Assembly (NCBI RefSeq): GCF_003054445.1
Contig: NC_042506.1
Coordinates: 2,549,501-2,613,500 of the forward strand
DNA from: Pichia kudriavzevii
Taxonomy: Eukaryota; Ascomycota; Pichiomycetes; Pichiales; Pichiaceae
Direction: 5' to 3'
Length of the DNA: 64,000 nt
This document shows, in pieces, positions 7,560-16,915 of this stretch. The notes beneath the pieces are model-generated. The model did not search any database and had not been told where the DNA came from. It saw only the letters and a program-made list of their open reading frames with translations. Each line of letters opens with the position of its first letter. The stretch's first letter is position 1. The translations under genes and the position numbers were made by a program.

Positions 7560-9917
7560 ATGGCTGACAATGATGATGGGATGATGCTCAACTTTGCAAT
7601 GCCCACTTCTGCATCTGCAAACTCTGGTTTGAAAAAAGACAAGAAATCAAGCATAAAAGTTAAAGGTGGAAGATGGGCAGACAGAAGAAAGGCCCAACTG
7701 GAATTGATGGGCAGAACTCCCGGCAAGGGCATGAAATCAAAAGGACCTTCAAACGCTAACAGTACTCCGGTCTCTCAAAGAAAGAAGAGAGCCAATGAAG
7801 AGGATACTGATGATGGTGGGAACTTTTCTGGTATGAAAAAACAGAAGAACACATCAAATGGTGTCATGGGTACTTTAAATAGGGAAAATGGCCAAATTGT
7901 ATCATCCTTGTTTACTGCCAATCCAGAAATTCAAAAACGTGACTACGAAAAGGAAATTGATGAATCAAAACTGAAGCCGTCGAACGCTCCAATGATTGGT
8001 GATGATGCGGACTTCAAAGCTTTAGGATTACACGCTAATTTGCTTAAATGTTTAGAAAACGCAAGGTATTCGAAACCAACCAAAATTCAGAGATTATCAA
8101 TACCTAAACTTATATCTTTGGGACATCAAAGAACAAGAACCAATCCGTTTCCGCCCCAGCCTAGAGATATGTTTATGCAGGCACAAACTGGTTCTGGTAA
8201 GACATTGGCTTTCACCCTACCTATAATCAACCAGATTCTGAATGCAAAGGGCAAGATTACTAGACAATCGGGTATTTATGCCGTCATCTTAACACCAACC
8301 CGTGAATTAGCCCAACAAATTTATCAATTCATTGAAGATACTATTTGTAAGAAGGCTTGTAACTGGATCGTTCCTGGTATAGTAATTGGTGGTGAAAAGA
8401 AAAAGGCGGAAAAGGCAAGACTAAGGAAAGGTATCAACATTTTGGTTGCTACCCCCGGTAGATTGGTTGATCATATCGAAAATACACAAAGCCTAGATTT
8501 GTCAACTGTCAGATATTTAATTCTGGATGAAGGTGACAGATTAATGGAATTAGGTTTTGAAGAATCCATCGCCGCAATTGTGAACAGATTGCAAAAAGAC
8601 TATAGAGACAATGAGCAAGTTCTAGGTCCATTATCGGATGTGATGCCACCAAGGAGGGTTAATGTTCTATGTTCGGCAACTTTGAAGGGTAATGTTAAAA
8701 AATTAGGTGAAATTACGCTTAATAATCCGGAGGTTATAAGTGCCAGTACAATTTTAGGTGAGGAAGAACTAGACCATCACATGAAGGCGCCAGATCAATT
8801 AATTCAAGAGATAGTTGTTGTACCTCCAAAATTACGCTACACTACATTAAGTGGTTCACTGATGAACATGACCAGAAAAGGTGTCGATTCTTCAACGTTC
8901 ACTAAGTCTCTTGTTTTCTTAAGTTGTTCGCATTCGGTGGATTTCCACTTCATTGCATTGACGAAGGATGGTAAACGTCTGAAAATAGATAGAGAGCGAA
9001 AGGAAATTTTAAAGAAAATCAAGAATAACAAAACTAACAAAAATAAAATGGATAAGAATAGAAGTAAGGAAGGGACAGAAGGTGATGATGATAAGGAGGA
9101 TAAAGAAGAGTTATTGGGCAGTATTACTGCAATGACTGCTCCTCATATATCTCCTAATACAATTATTTATAAACTTCACGGTTCTCTATCTCAACAAACA
9201 CGTACAGCAACCTTGAATCATTTTTCAAACGACAATTCTCATAATACTATATTGCTCTGTACTGATGTTGCATCGCGTGGTCTAGATTTACCTGCAATTG
9301 ATCATGTTATTGAGTACGATCCTCCCTTTTGTGTTGCAGACCATTTACATCGTGTTGGTAGAACAGCAAGACTTGGTAAAAAAGGTTTATCATTATTATT
9401 TCTATTGCCAGGTGAAGAGGAAAAATATATTGAGAAGATTGAACCTATGCATGATAAAGAGTCCATCAAATTTATAACTTATGAAGATATCTTAACTAAG
9501 GCATTTGCCAAAGTTGAAAATAATGATGATGAAAATGCAGAAGACGGCAAAAAGAAAGGTAACAGATTCAATCGGGAAGGTTCGTGGGATATGTATGCTA
9601 CCACTTATCAACTAGAATTGGAAAAGTGGCTATTGGAGGATAGTAGAGCTTTAGAAATTGCTACCGATGCCTTTATCAGTCACATTAGAGCATATGCTAC
9701 ACATTTATCAAATGAAAGGGATATTTTTAACGTGAAGCATGTTCACCTTGGTCATTTGGCAAAATCTTTTGGTTTGAGAGAAACACCAAAAAAATTGGCT
9801 GTTAAAAGTACTACCGCAGGTGACGAAAGCAAGAAGAAGGAAAGTGCCAAAAATAAAATGTTTAGGTTGGCAAGATTGGCTGTTAAGTCGCAAAACGAAG
9901 AGTTTAACTTTGCTTAG
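7560..9917 (+). CDS. DBP7: DEAD-box RNA helicase Dbp7
   Basis: This is an ATP-dependent RNA helicase of the nucleolus required for early 60S ribosomal subunit assembly. In the 785-residue protein, motif I is AQTGSGKT (about 208-215), PTRELAQQ is motif Ia, DEGD (about 323-326) replaces the usual DEAD as in Dbp7, SAT is motif III and HRVGRTAR (about 597-604) is motif VI. KGGRWADRRKAQLE near the N-terminus and the late DVASRGLDLP are also family features. A lysine- and acid-rich insert lies between the two RecA domains (about 475-520). It is convergent with the Rad61-like gene after a 96-base gap. Confidence 0.95.
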   Translation: MADNDDGMMLNFAMPTSASANSGLKKDKKSSIKVKGGRWADRRKAQLELMGRTPGKGMKSKGPSNANSTPVSQRKKRANEEDTDDGGNFSGMKKQKNTSNGVMGTLNRENGQIVSSLFTANPEIQKRDYEKEIDESKLKPSNAPMIGDDADFKALGLHANLLKCLENARYSKPTKIQRLSIPKLISLGHQRTRTNPFPPQPRDMFMQAQTGSGKTLAFTLPIINQILNAKGKITRQSGIYAVILTPTRELAQQIYQFIEDTICKKACNWIVPGIVIGGEKKKAEKARLRKGINILVATPGRLVDHIENTQSLDLSTVRYLILDEGDRLMELGFEESIAAIVNRLQKDYRDNEQVLGPLSDVMPPRRVNVLCSATLKGNVKKLGEITLNNPEVISASTILGEEELDHHMKAPDQLIQEIVVVPPKLRYTTLSGSLMNMTRKGVDSSTFTKSLVFLSCSHSVDFHFIALTKDGKRLKIDRERKEILKKIKNNKTNKNKMDKNRSKEGTEGDDDKEDKEELLGSITAMTAPHISPNTIIYKLHGSLSQQTRTATLNHFSNDNSHNTILLCTDVASRGLDLPAIDHVIEYDPPFCVADHLHRVGRTARLGKKGLSLLFLLPGEEEKYIEKIEPMHDKESIKFITYEDILTKAFAKVENNDDENAEDGKKKGNRFNREGSWDMYATTYQLELEKWLLEDSRALEIATDAFISHIRAYATHLSNERDIFNVKHVHLGHLAKSFGLRETPKKLAVKSTTAGDESKKKESAKNKMFRLARLAVKSQNEEFNFA

Positions 9918-10013
9918 GTATAAAATGGACTTTTGTTGATTCACACTTAACAAAAAAAACATTATGTAACTTTTAATAGAGAAATTAATAGGAGATTAAT
10001 ACATTTGTCTCAA

Positions 10014-11936
10014 TTACAATTTTTCAAGAACAGAATAAACATAATCAGTTAACCTATTGTTAGGTTCAGTATTGTTTGACTTGAAAATTTGGCACAATTT
10101 TTCTAATTGCAAAGATTCTTCAGTATGTAAACATCCGAATTTCTGTAAGAAGTGATAGGCTACAATGCCAAGATAACCATAACCATGTAGCTCTACTGTG
10201 GAGTATGTCGACTTATTCAAAACAGGTAAACTTATGATACCTCTCATTATTTCCAACTGACTTTCTTCGGTGATAGAGTAATCCTGATTAATAAAACCAA
10301 ATAAATAGCCTAAAGCAAATAACCACTGTTTTTCCTCTAAGTCATTGAGTGATTTATTTCCTAATGTATTAGCGGATTGAGCAATACACCATAGTTTGTT
10401 CCACGCTATTTTAGAAAACAAAAGATTCTGTACTTGTTTCTCCTCAAACAGATCTGACGCAGTAATCAAACATTCAAGAATAGAGTTAGTCTTATAGACA
10501 TCTCCATGAGGTGTGTTGAGAAATACTTGCATAATATCTTCAATCAAAGTAGCAGCATCGGCTGCACAGACTTTGGGGAGAAATCTCTTCAACACTTGTA
10601 TTGCAATTGACGATTTCATTCGATCTTCTAACATCATACACGACTTAGTAAATTTGAGTATAGTGTCACGTTTTTGTGTCTCTAGTTTTCCAAAGTCCGT
10701 AATATCTACTGCTAGAAGGGTATTTAGTATTGCAGAATACACACTTACTGTGGAGTATTTTAGCAACCAGTCGTCCACTAAATAGCTTGTTATTTTTTTT
10801 TGAAATTTGCAATTTTCTGTGATATAGTCCCTAATGGGTACATCATCTGCATTAGATAAAGTGATAATGTGTAAGTATGCATAAATTATCGGAAGTTTGA
10901 AGAATCCAATCAAATGAAGATCAAGAATTGGAATTTTGGTGTCATGCGTAACAATATGTAACAAAACTGTCCTTACTCGTCTATTAGAAGTATTAACAAT
11001 ATAATTACGTAGATATGATTCAAACTTTAGGTCTTTTTGTATCTTTATCGTCAAATCCAATTTCAATTGTAAAAAATCACTTCTTCCCTGGTCTATCCAA
11101 TCTTCAAATTGTTCAATAATCATCTCAAATTCGAGTTTACAGCTTTCAAGCTCTCCTGAAACTCGTAATTCAACTGATGATTGAGTTGTACTTTTGGTTG
11201 CAGTGGAACATATGTAATCATTTTGATTTATGGCCCCGTCACTATCATTCTCTTCATCAGAGAGAGATTTCTCCTCAACTTTAATGGATCTAACATTTCC
11301 ATAAGTCTTGAGACCTGAAGGAAACCCTGTTGATGCTACAGGTTCAGATTCCTCATTGGTATTATTTGTATCTTTTTCATTTACTGCATCGGATTGTAGT
11401 TTCTTGAGACGAGTGTTTAAAGTTTTCAACGTCGATGAAAGTTCCACCGCAAACTCATCGTCGGAGAAGTCTACGTTTCGTGGTTTATTTTCTGTGGTTG
11501 ATTCTTTCGCAGATTCTTCGTCGGTTTGGGATTCACATATACTGATCTTGCTAAATAGTGTAGTCTTTCTAGCTGTCTTCAATGGATTCTCGGATGGTTC
11601 GCTATGTGGAGACTGTCCAATTTCTTCGTTTTCAAGCTCTTCAAAACCCTTGAAAGCAGAACGTGGGTAAAAACTTAGCCTAGATTTCTTCACAGGTGAT
11701 CTTAAACTCATTGCTGCTGTGCGTTTTGACTGGGTTGAATAGTACTGGTCGGAATTGCAGTCCTTTTCATTGGTGTGGAAGGACTCAAGGCTAGAAGTCG
11801 ATGAAAATGAATTAGCAGATATAGAGCTCAAATCCGTGGAACTTGAAGTTATTTCCTCCACTTTGTGTTTTGTTGGCGAAAACAAAGTCTTGTTTACAAC
11901 TGGTGGTTTCCTTCTAAGCCTACCATAAATTGACAT
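10014..11936 (-). CDS. RAD61: Wapl/Rad61-like cohesin-release protein (tentative)
   Basis: The first ATG gives 640 residues, close to yeast Rad61/Wpl1 (647). The N-terminus MSIYGRLRRKPP resembles the short arginine-rich YG motif that opens Rad61 proteins. Residues up to about 270 are Ser/Thr/acid-rich and look disordered (for example SDDEFAVELSSTLKTL). From about residue 280 the protein is helical and leucine-rich, as expected for the WAPL repeat domain. Wapl proteins unload cohesin from chromosomes with Pds5. The family assignment rests on architecture, length and the N-terminal motif, not on a catalytic signature. It is divergent from PSF1, another chromosome-cycle gene, with a shared MCB site between them. 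Confidence 0.52.
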   Translation of the reverse strand: MSIYGRLRRKPPVVNKTLFSPTKHKVEEITSSSTDLSSISANSFSSTSSLESFHTNEKDCNSDQYYSTQSKRTAAMSLRSPVKKSRLSFYPRSAFKGFEELENEEIGQSPHSEPSENPLKTARKTTLFSKISICESQTDEESAKESTTENKPRNVDFSDDEFAVELSSTLKTLNTRLKKLQSDAVNEKDTNNTNEESEPVASTGFPSGLKTYGNVRSIKVEEKSLSDEENDSDGAINQNDYICSTATKSTTQSSVELRVSGELESCKLEFEMIIEQFEDWIDQGRSDFLQLKLDLTIKIQKDLKFESYLRNYIVNTSNRRVRTVLLHIVTHDTKIPILDLHLIGFFKLPIIYAYLHIITLSNADDVPIRDYITENCKFQKKITSYLVDDWLLKYSTVSVYSAILNTLLAVDITDFGKLETQKRDTILKFTKSCMMLEDRMKSSIAIQVLKRFLPKVCAADAATLIEDIMQVFLNTPHGDVYKTNSILECLITASDLFEEKQVQNLLFSKIAWNKLWCIAQSANTLGNKSLNDLEEKQWLFALGYLFGFINQDYSITEESQLEIMRGIISLPVLNKSTYSTVELHGYGYLGIVAYHFLQKFGCLHTEESLQLEKLCQIFKSNNTEPNNRLTDYVYSVLEKL

Positions 11937-12031
11937 CCTTGTATAGGCCCTATTCCTTATATAAATGTTTCCTTTGTTGTGCAACCACAAGCTCAAAGTA
12001 CACAAAGAAGTAAACAATAGTGAAGTTAACA

Positions 12032-12043
12032 ACGCGTCGCGTC
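12032..12043. promoter_or_regulatory. MluI cell-cycle box between RAD61-like gene and PSF1
   Basis: ACGCGT (12032-12037) overlaps a second CGCGTC core, together ACGCGTCGCGTC. This is the binding site of MBF (Mbp1-Swi6), which drives G1/S transcription. It lies 96 bases upstream of the Rad61-like start and 121 bases upstream of PSF1, so it could serve both. Confidence 0.55.
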
Positions 12044-12157
12044 CTGAAACAGTTTCAAGAGCAAGTTGATGTATTCAATAATTTTTTAACCCCCCGTGTT
12101 AAGCCTTGAGTGAAACAAAAGCAAGGTTGCAAAGGTAGAAGTAGATTGAACCACATC

Positions 12158-12874
12158 ATGTATGGAGACCTGGGAATAAAGCTGGTTCTGGCGGCAAAGA
12201 GAGCCGAAAGTCTTGAGGTAATACCGACTTATGAAGCAGATTTGATTCAATCTGTTCTTAATGAGAACAAAGAGTTGCAAAGACAAATTGATGGAATAAA
12301 CGAATATCCTGTACTGTCTACTCAAACGGAGACTGTCGGAGGGATGGAATCCTCCATGCCTTCTTCTGCTTTAAATACTCCTGCTAGAATTGTCGATAGT
12401 AGTTTTTTTTCATCATCTGCTAACAATACACCTGGACGAACTTCCCAGCACCCTGCAAGGGTGCAAGAAATCCTGACGAATTTACCAGAATTTATAAGGC
12501 AAATGATAATAGACAGAAACAAGCGCTGTCTTATAGCTTATGAGATGGCCAGGCTGAAAAAAATAGATGAGTTGGTCTGGAACAATGTTGAAGTCACTGC
12601 TGAACAAATGGCTGATTTATCACACAATGAAAGGGTATATCTGGAGAAGTATATGTCTTTGGTCAGTGGTGTGAAGAGTGTCATGCCAGAGATTGATTTG
12701 GGTGGTGAATTGGAACCTCCTCATGAGGTATTTATTGATGTCAGGGTGTTGAAGGATGCCGGTGAGATTGTCACAGAGTATGGTGTCTTCAATTTGACCA
12801 AGGATTCCCAATTTTTCGTTCGCAGAGTCGATGTTGAGAGGCTAATACAGCAGGGCTATTTGAAAGAAATTTAA
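12158..12874 (+). CDS. PSF1: GINS complex subunit Psf1
   Basis: Psf1 is part of the GINS complex, which joins Cdc45 and Mcm2-7 to form the replicative helicase. The start was set at the ATG of MYGDLGIKLVLAAKR, the invariant Psf1 N-terminus; the 16 codons before it in frame are not family-like. This gives 238 residues, slightly more than yeast Psf1 (208). The A-domain has RNKRCLIAYEMARLKKIDELVWN, and the C-terminal B-domain ends FNLTKDSQFFVRRVDVERLIQQGYLKEI. Codons 5, 9 and 11, all CTG, fall on invariant leucines, which shows a standard reading of CTG. A Ser/Thr-rich loop around residues 65-115 is longer than usual. Confidence 0.95.
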   Translation: MYGDLGIKLVLAAKRAESLEVIPTYEADLIQSVLNENKELQRQIDGINEYPVLSTQTETVGGMESSMPSSALNTPARIVDSSFFSSSANNTPGRTSQHPARVQEILTNLPEFIRQMIIDRNKRCLIAYEMARLKKIDELVWNNVEVTAEQMADLSHNERVYLEKYMSLVSGVKSVMPEIDLGGELEPPHEVFIDVRVLKDAGEIVTEYGVFNLTKDSQFFVRRVDVERLIQQGYLKEI

Positions 12875-13269
12875 CTGTATCTTTGACTGTTTACAATTGA
12901 CACCCTTAGAAACTAAAATTCCGTTTGTGTTATGCCCCTTTTGTTAGGGAAAATTAAATGGTGAAAAATACTACAGCAACAAAGGCTTTTTTACTTGTTC
13001 AGGAAAAGGCAATGTCATTTCCAAATCTCACTATTAGATATCTGCACGTTCATTCCACTCAGCAGTCATATGTGAGGGCGATACGGCTCAATTGACATGT
13101 TTAAGCAGCATACGTCTGCGGAATACCTTGGTATCAATATATGTAGATCTGTGTATATATTTGTCTCCAAAAAAATGAAATTTCACAGATGAGCGTGAAT
13201 GTTAGCACTCCAACATATATGGGGGATATTGATTCTTCTTGGACGCAGACAAGATCGATATAAACGAAA
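12875..13269. other. Gap between PSF1 and MIX14
   Basis: No gene is seen. Both flanking genes are on the plus strand, so this holds the PSF1 3' end and the MIX14 promoter. TATA-like sequence TGTGTATATATTTG lies around 13150-13163. Confidence 0.4.
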
Positions 13270-13605
13270 ATGGCATCCAGAGTTCTCGACGAATTTGTTA
13301 TTCAAGAAGTCGCCAAGACCTGTCCTGAACCGTTTGTTAATTTCCATAAATGTTTAGAAGATCCTACAATCAAAGATAAGAATCAATGTGCAGAGTTTCA
13401 ATTAGCTTTACAAAAATGTGTTAAAACACAGGTTACTGTTTACAGGCACATAGAAGAAAACTGCTCTGAAAAAATAATGAAATACCAAGATTGCATAATG
13501 AAAGATACCGAAGGAAATAGTAGTAGCAAGTGCTTTGACTACTTGAAAGACTTGAGAGATTGTGCCATGGGTGTTATTCAGACCGATGAGAAAATGTCAA
13601 AATAG
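13270..13605 (+). CDS. MIX14: Mix14/Mic14-type twin CX9C protein
   Basis: This is a 111-residue protein of the mitochondrial intermembrane space, imported and oxidised by the Mia40-Erv1 relay. It has four CX9C motifs: Cys18/28, Cys40/50, Cys65/75 and Cys88/98. Spacing and flanking sequence match yeast Mix14 (121 residues), for example LDEFVIQEVAKTCPEPF and CFDYLKDLRDCA; the human relative is CHCHD5. There is no presequence, as usual for Mia40 substrates. Its molecular job is not known; a role in respiratory-complex assembly is generally assumed for this class. Confidence 0.9.
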   Translation: MASRVLDEFVIQEVAKTCPEPFVNFHKCLEDPTIKDKNQCAEFQLALQKCVKTQVTVYRHIEENCSEKIMKYQDCIMKDTEGNSSSKCFDYLKDLRDCAMGVIQTDEKMSK

Positions 13606-14101
13606 CCATTTTGAAGCTACATGTGCCTTCAGAATGTATAGTACCTCGTATGTAAATGTTATACACTAATAATCATCAGGTTTCCTTTATAGCCCGAAAA
13701 CTTCGTCTCAAATTTGTCCAGAAACCCGGATATCAACCCTGAAAGTGAAAATTGCGAGAAATTGAAGCGAGTCAAGTTTGTCGGCCATGAAAAGTCGTGG
13801 CATCAACAGAGAGCCATGTGTGTTTCTCTGTTCCTTTCTTTGGCTTCTTGTCTCAACAACCAATCAGAAAACATTGGCCTCAACTCTCTGTTTCCTACAG
13901 AGTTTAGGTCTCAATATTTCTGAGAGAGAAAGAATCTTACTGAGGGGTCCAAGTTCGGTTGTTCAGACTATCTTTACCATGTTTGGATGACCCTATAATG
14001 ACTCATACATTTTGATCATTTTTCGTACCTCTTTTCAATTAGAATCGTTGAAATAAATATACATAATATACATTAATAGAAAAGAGCCCAAGTAATCCCT
14101 C
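13606..14101. other. Convergent gap between MIX14 and KCS1
   Basis: No supported gene. Short frames here lack family features. AT-rich sequence around 14035-14085 suits KCS1 3'-end formation. A GTATGT...TTTATAG pattern at 13647-13691 looks like a mini-intron but lies after the MIX14 stop and joins no coding sequence. Confidence 0.4.
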
Positions 14102-16915
14102 TTAGTCTGAAGCATTCTCGTAGATGCTATCAAGGGGTGGGATGGGTTGGAATCTAAAGGGACAAGATAGCTCTTCATTGCTAAAGTCATCCAACCATTC
14201 GCAAGAGTAATCTAACTCGTGCCTTGCATCCAACTCTCGGATCACAGTCCAAGCATCTTCAAAACCCTTATACTCATAACCATGAGTGAACTCTTTAAAC
14301 ATTGTAGAAAAGTAATAGATTAGAGACTTTAGGCCTTTTATGTATCCCAAATCTGGTTCGCCCTTATGGTATGGGGGTATGGTAGTGTTTGGCGATAATT
14401 CCATACCTCCAATCACAGATTGGGCAAAGTCAATTAACCTGAGAATAATCGTAGACTCGTGCCGGCTGGCTTGGTCTTTTTCACTGTCGTACATTAGTAA
14501 GATTGAAGATCCGTATAGTCTATAATCGACTAGTTTCTCAATAATCTCCACCAGTTCTCTTATGCCATCTACCAATTTGGGGATATGTTTGACAATCGAA
14601 TAAATGCTGTTCCCATCATACAAAAACCTTGAAAGAGACCTAAAAAATTCATAACCGACAGTAACCTTTCTTCCAAAATACTTGTCCCTGTTTATAAAGG
14701 ACTGTTTTTTGGTATCCCATACTTGCATTCCACATATTCTAGTTCCCAATTGCTTCGAGGTAGTTGAATGGCACTTCTTCCTTTGAGACTCCTGTTTACT
14801 TTTTCTGGCTTCCGTACCGTACTGTCTCGTCCCCATTTTAAGATCTAAAACACATGGGTATTTCATACCACTCGTCAAATCTTCCAATAAAATAAACCTT
14901 TCAAATCGTGTATGTTTTCTTAGGCGATTTTCAGGCCTTTCTTTATTGTTATCTTGGGAGCCAGAATCTTCGTTGCCATTATTCCTTGCAGTAGAATCAT
15001 CATTTTCCATATCAAATATTACACTTTCATTCATATTATCTGTCGGGCTTATACCATCATCAAGGTCATCATCTATGGCGTTTTCCCGTGATGTTTCGAG
15101 GGACAGTTTTTTTAAATTGGAAATAAAGGTTTCTCTGTCTGGGAATTGAACACTGTCGTGCTCAATATCAGTAGTAGAATCAGATCTAAACTTTTGGTGC
15201 AGTTTAAGATCGTCACTCTGAACAGACGATGGCTCAACTGTTACATTGGCATCGTTGTTTCCAGAAAAAGTTCCTAAGTTTTCAGATATAGGTTGGCAAT
15301 CAGCTATACTAAAGTGGTGGATTCCTAGATGCTTAAGCGAACTAGGTGTGGATATACTACTTGTAGAATATCTATGGAAGCGTGGACGCTGTGTATGTCC
15401 ACTTGGCATATTTGTCAACTGTATGTTTTGTGGATTTGATGATATAGATGATCTTGATGTTGAATCTCTACTCCTTCTATAATGGGAGTGTCTCTTAGCA
15501 CGGGCCTTTTGGGTATAATCTCTGATAGGTGCAAAAACTTCACTTAACACTAATTCTTTCAATTTGGTGTTAACTGAAGTAGACCCGGGTACTGTTCCAC
15601 TTGATGTTAATTTTGATCTGTTATCTGCGTATGAATCTTCCCCTGGGGATGAACTGCTATAGTGGCCCCATAGGGATTGGGGAACAATATGGATATTATC
15701 CTCGAGGACTACTTCAGGGAATGAAACATTATCTGAATAGCATCTATCTAGTTTCGGCTTGACCTCAACACTCTCATGACTCTCCTCTAATTTTGACGTC
15801 GATCCTCCGTGTAACTTGGGATCTTCCGAGTTTTCACACGTTTCGTCCTCCAAGATAGTACTGTATCTAACATTCAAGACACCAATGTACTTTGGCATAT
15901 ACTTGAGTAGCTCGGGATGTAAAATTTCTATGTTTTCATACCATGTATTTTCCCTGTTTACTAATGCCTTGCAAACAGCTCTATGGCTAAACTTGAAAAT
16001 GGCGGTATGTCCTCCAACTTTGTTCTTGAAGGGTTGCAATTCAACAGCTAGTGAATATTTTGTATCATCATTAGGTTGGCCACTTTCATCTGTTGTCAAC
16101 TCATCTACATGCACGGTATCGCCTCCTTTGCCTGGCTTCTCAAACACCTCATTTTCTTCTGCTGTATCTTGAATGCAACTCTTTTTTCTCTCATTGAAAT
16201 CCAGCTTTCGGCACACAGGTATTGTTCGGTTATTTTTGTCTTGTTGGTTGCTACCTGGATCTGAATCTAAATTGGGCGGAATTTCTTCAACCATTTCTTC
16301 TTCTAGATGATCAAACTCTGCTGCTGCAGTAAGATGTTCGGGTGTGGTCTCCACGGTAACATTGGCTGGTGCATGTGGAAAATAGATTGCTGAAGATACA
16401 GGCTCAATAATTGGCATACTATCATCTTCGACAAAAGCCTCTCTATGTGGAGACTCGGTAGTTTCCTGTCTGCTTTGATCATTAGATTGATTTTGTGTGG
16501 CCTGGGTTGAAGTTTGAGGTGACAGAAACAGTTGTGCGTTATACTTTGATGTGTTTCTACGTGTGCCCATTGGAGAAACTGGGTGATCTAAGCTCAATTC
16601 TTTCCCTGCTACTATTTGCTTGTTGAATTGAAGTTTCGGCAAAGTGCATGGATTTGTGAGCTCAATGTTCATCTCTCTATTCTTTATACGTTCTAATTCA
16701 TGAGTTTCTTGAGGATGTCGAGATGATTCTACATTCTCATCACCAGCAACTGACCCTCGGAATAACCTTAATGACTTTGCAGCTTTTCTTCCAGCCATTT
16801 TGCTCGATTTTGAAGAAGTCTGGAGAGAATCATCTCTAGTGTCACCAGAATCTTGGCTTTTGATGGTAACATCACTTGGACACTCATCGTGAGCCTCTAT
16901 TATTTCATCACACAT
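14102..16915 (-). CDS. KCS1: Kcs1-type inositol hexakisphosphate kinase
   Basis: Kcs1 makes the inositol pyrophosphate 5-InsP7 from InsP6, a signal in phosphate, stress and telomere control. The first ATG gives about 937 residues; yeast Kcs1 has 1050. The C-terminal third is the IPK kinase domain. It carries the PxxxDxKxG signature as PCVLDLKMGTRQYG (about residue 686), the SSILLMYD motif (about 806) and the metal-binding RLIDFAQS (about 828). An earlier conserved block is FKNKVGGHTAIFKFS. The rest is long, Ser-rich and disordered, typical for fungal Kcs1. The gene is transcribed away from the long gene-poor region that follows. Confidence 0.93.
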   Translation of the reverse strand: MCDEIIEAHDECPSDVTIKSQDSGDTRDDSLQTSSKSSKMAGRKAAKSLRLFRGSVAGDENVESSRHPQETHELERIKNREMNIELTNPCTLPKLQFNKQIVAGKELSLDHPVSPMGTRRNTSKYNAQLFLSPQTSTQATQNQSNDQSRQETTESPHREAFVEDDSMPIIEPVSSAIYFPHAPANVTVETTPEHLTAAAEFDHLEEEMVEEIPPNLDSDPGSNQQDKNNRTIPVCRKLDFNERKKSCIQDTAEENEVFEKPGKGGDTVHVDELTTDESGQPNDDTKYSLAVELQPFKNKVGGHTAIFKFSHRAVCKALVNRENTWYENIEILHPELLKYMPKYIGVLNVRYSTILEDETCENSEDPKLHGGSTSKLEESHESVEVKPKLDRCYSDNVSFPEVVLEDNIHIVPQSLWGHYSSSSPGEDSYADNRSKLTSSGTVPGSTSVNTKLKELVLSEVFAPIRDYTQKARAKRHSHYRRSRDSTSRSSISSNPQNIQLTNMPSGHTQRPRFHRYSTSSISTPSSLKHLGIHHFSIADCQPISENLGTFSGNNDANVTVEPSSVQSDDLKLHQKFRSDSTTDIEHDSVQFPDRETFISNLKKLSLETSRENAIDDDLDDGISPTDNMNESVIFDMENDDSTARNNGNEDSGSQDNNKERPENRLRKHTRFERFILLEDLTSGMKYPCVLDLKMGTRQYGTEARKSKQESQRKKCHSTTSKQLGTRICGMQVWDTKKQSFINRDKYFGRKVTVGYEFFRSLSRFLYDGNSIYSIVKHIPKLVDGIRELVEIIEKLVDYRLYGSSILLMYDSEKDQASRHESTIILRLIDFAQSVIGGMELSPNTTIPPYHKGEPDLGYIKGLKSLIYYFSTMFKEFTHGYEYKGFEDAWTVIRELDARHELDYSCEWLDDFSNEELSCPFRFQPIPPLDSIYENASD

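Noticed and set aside
13647-13691. Intron-like GTATGT...CACTAAT...TTTATAG after MIX14
   Set aside because: It lies after the MIX14 stop codon, would be only 45 bases, and does not connect coding sequences.
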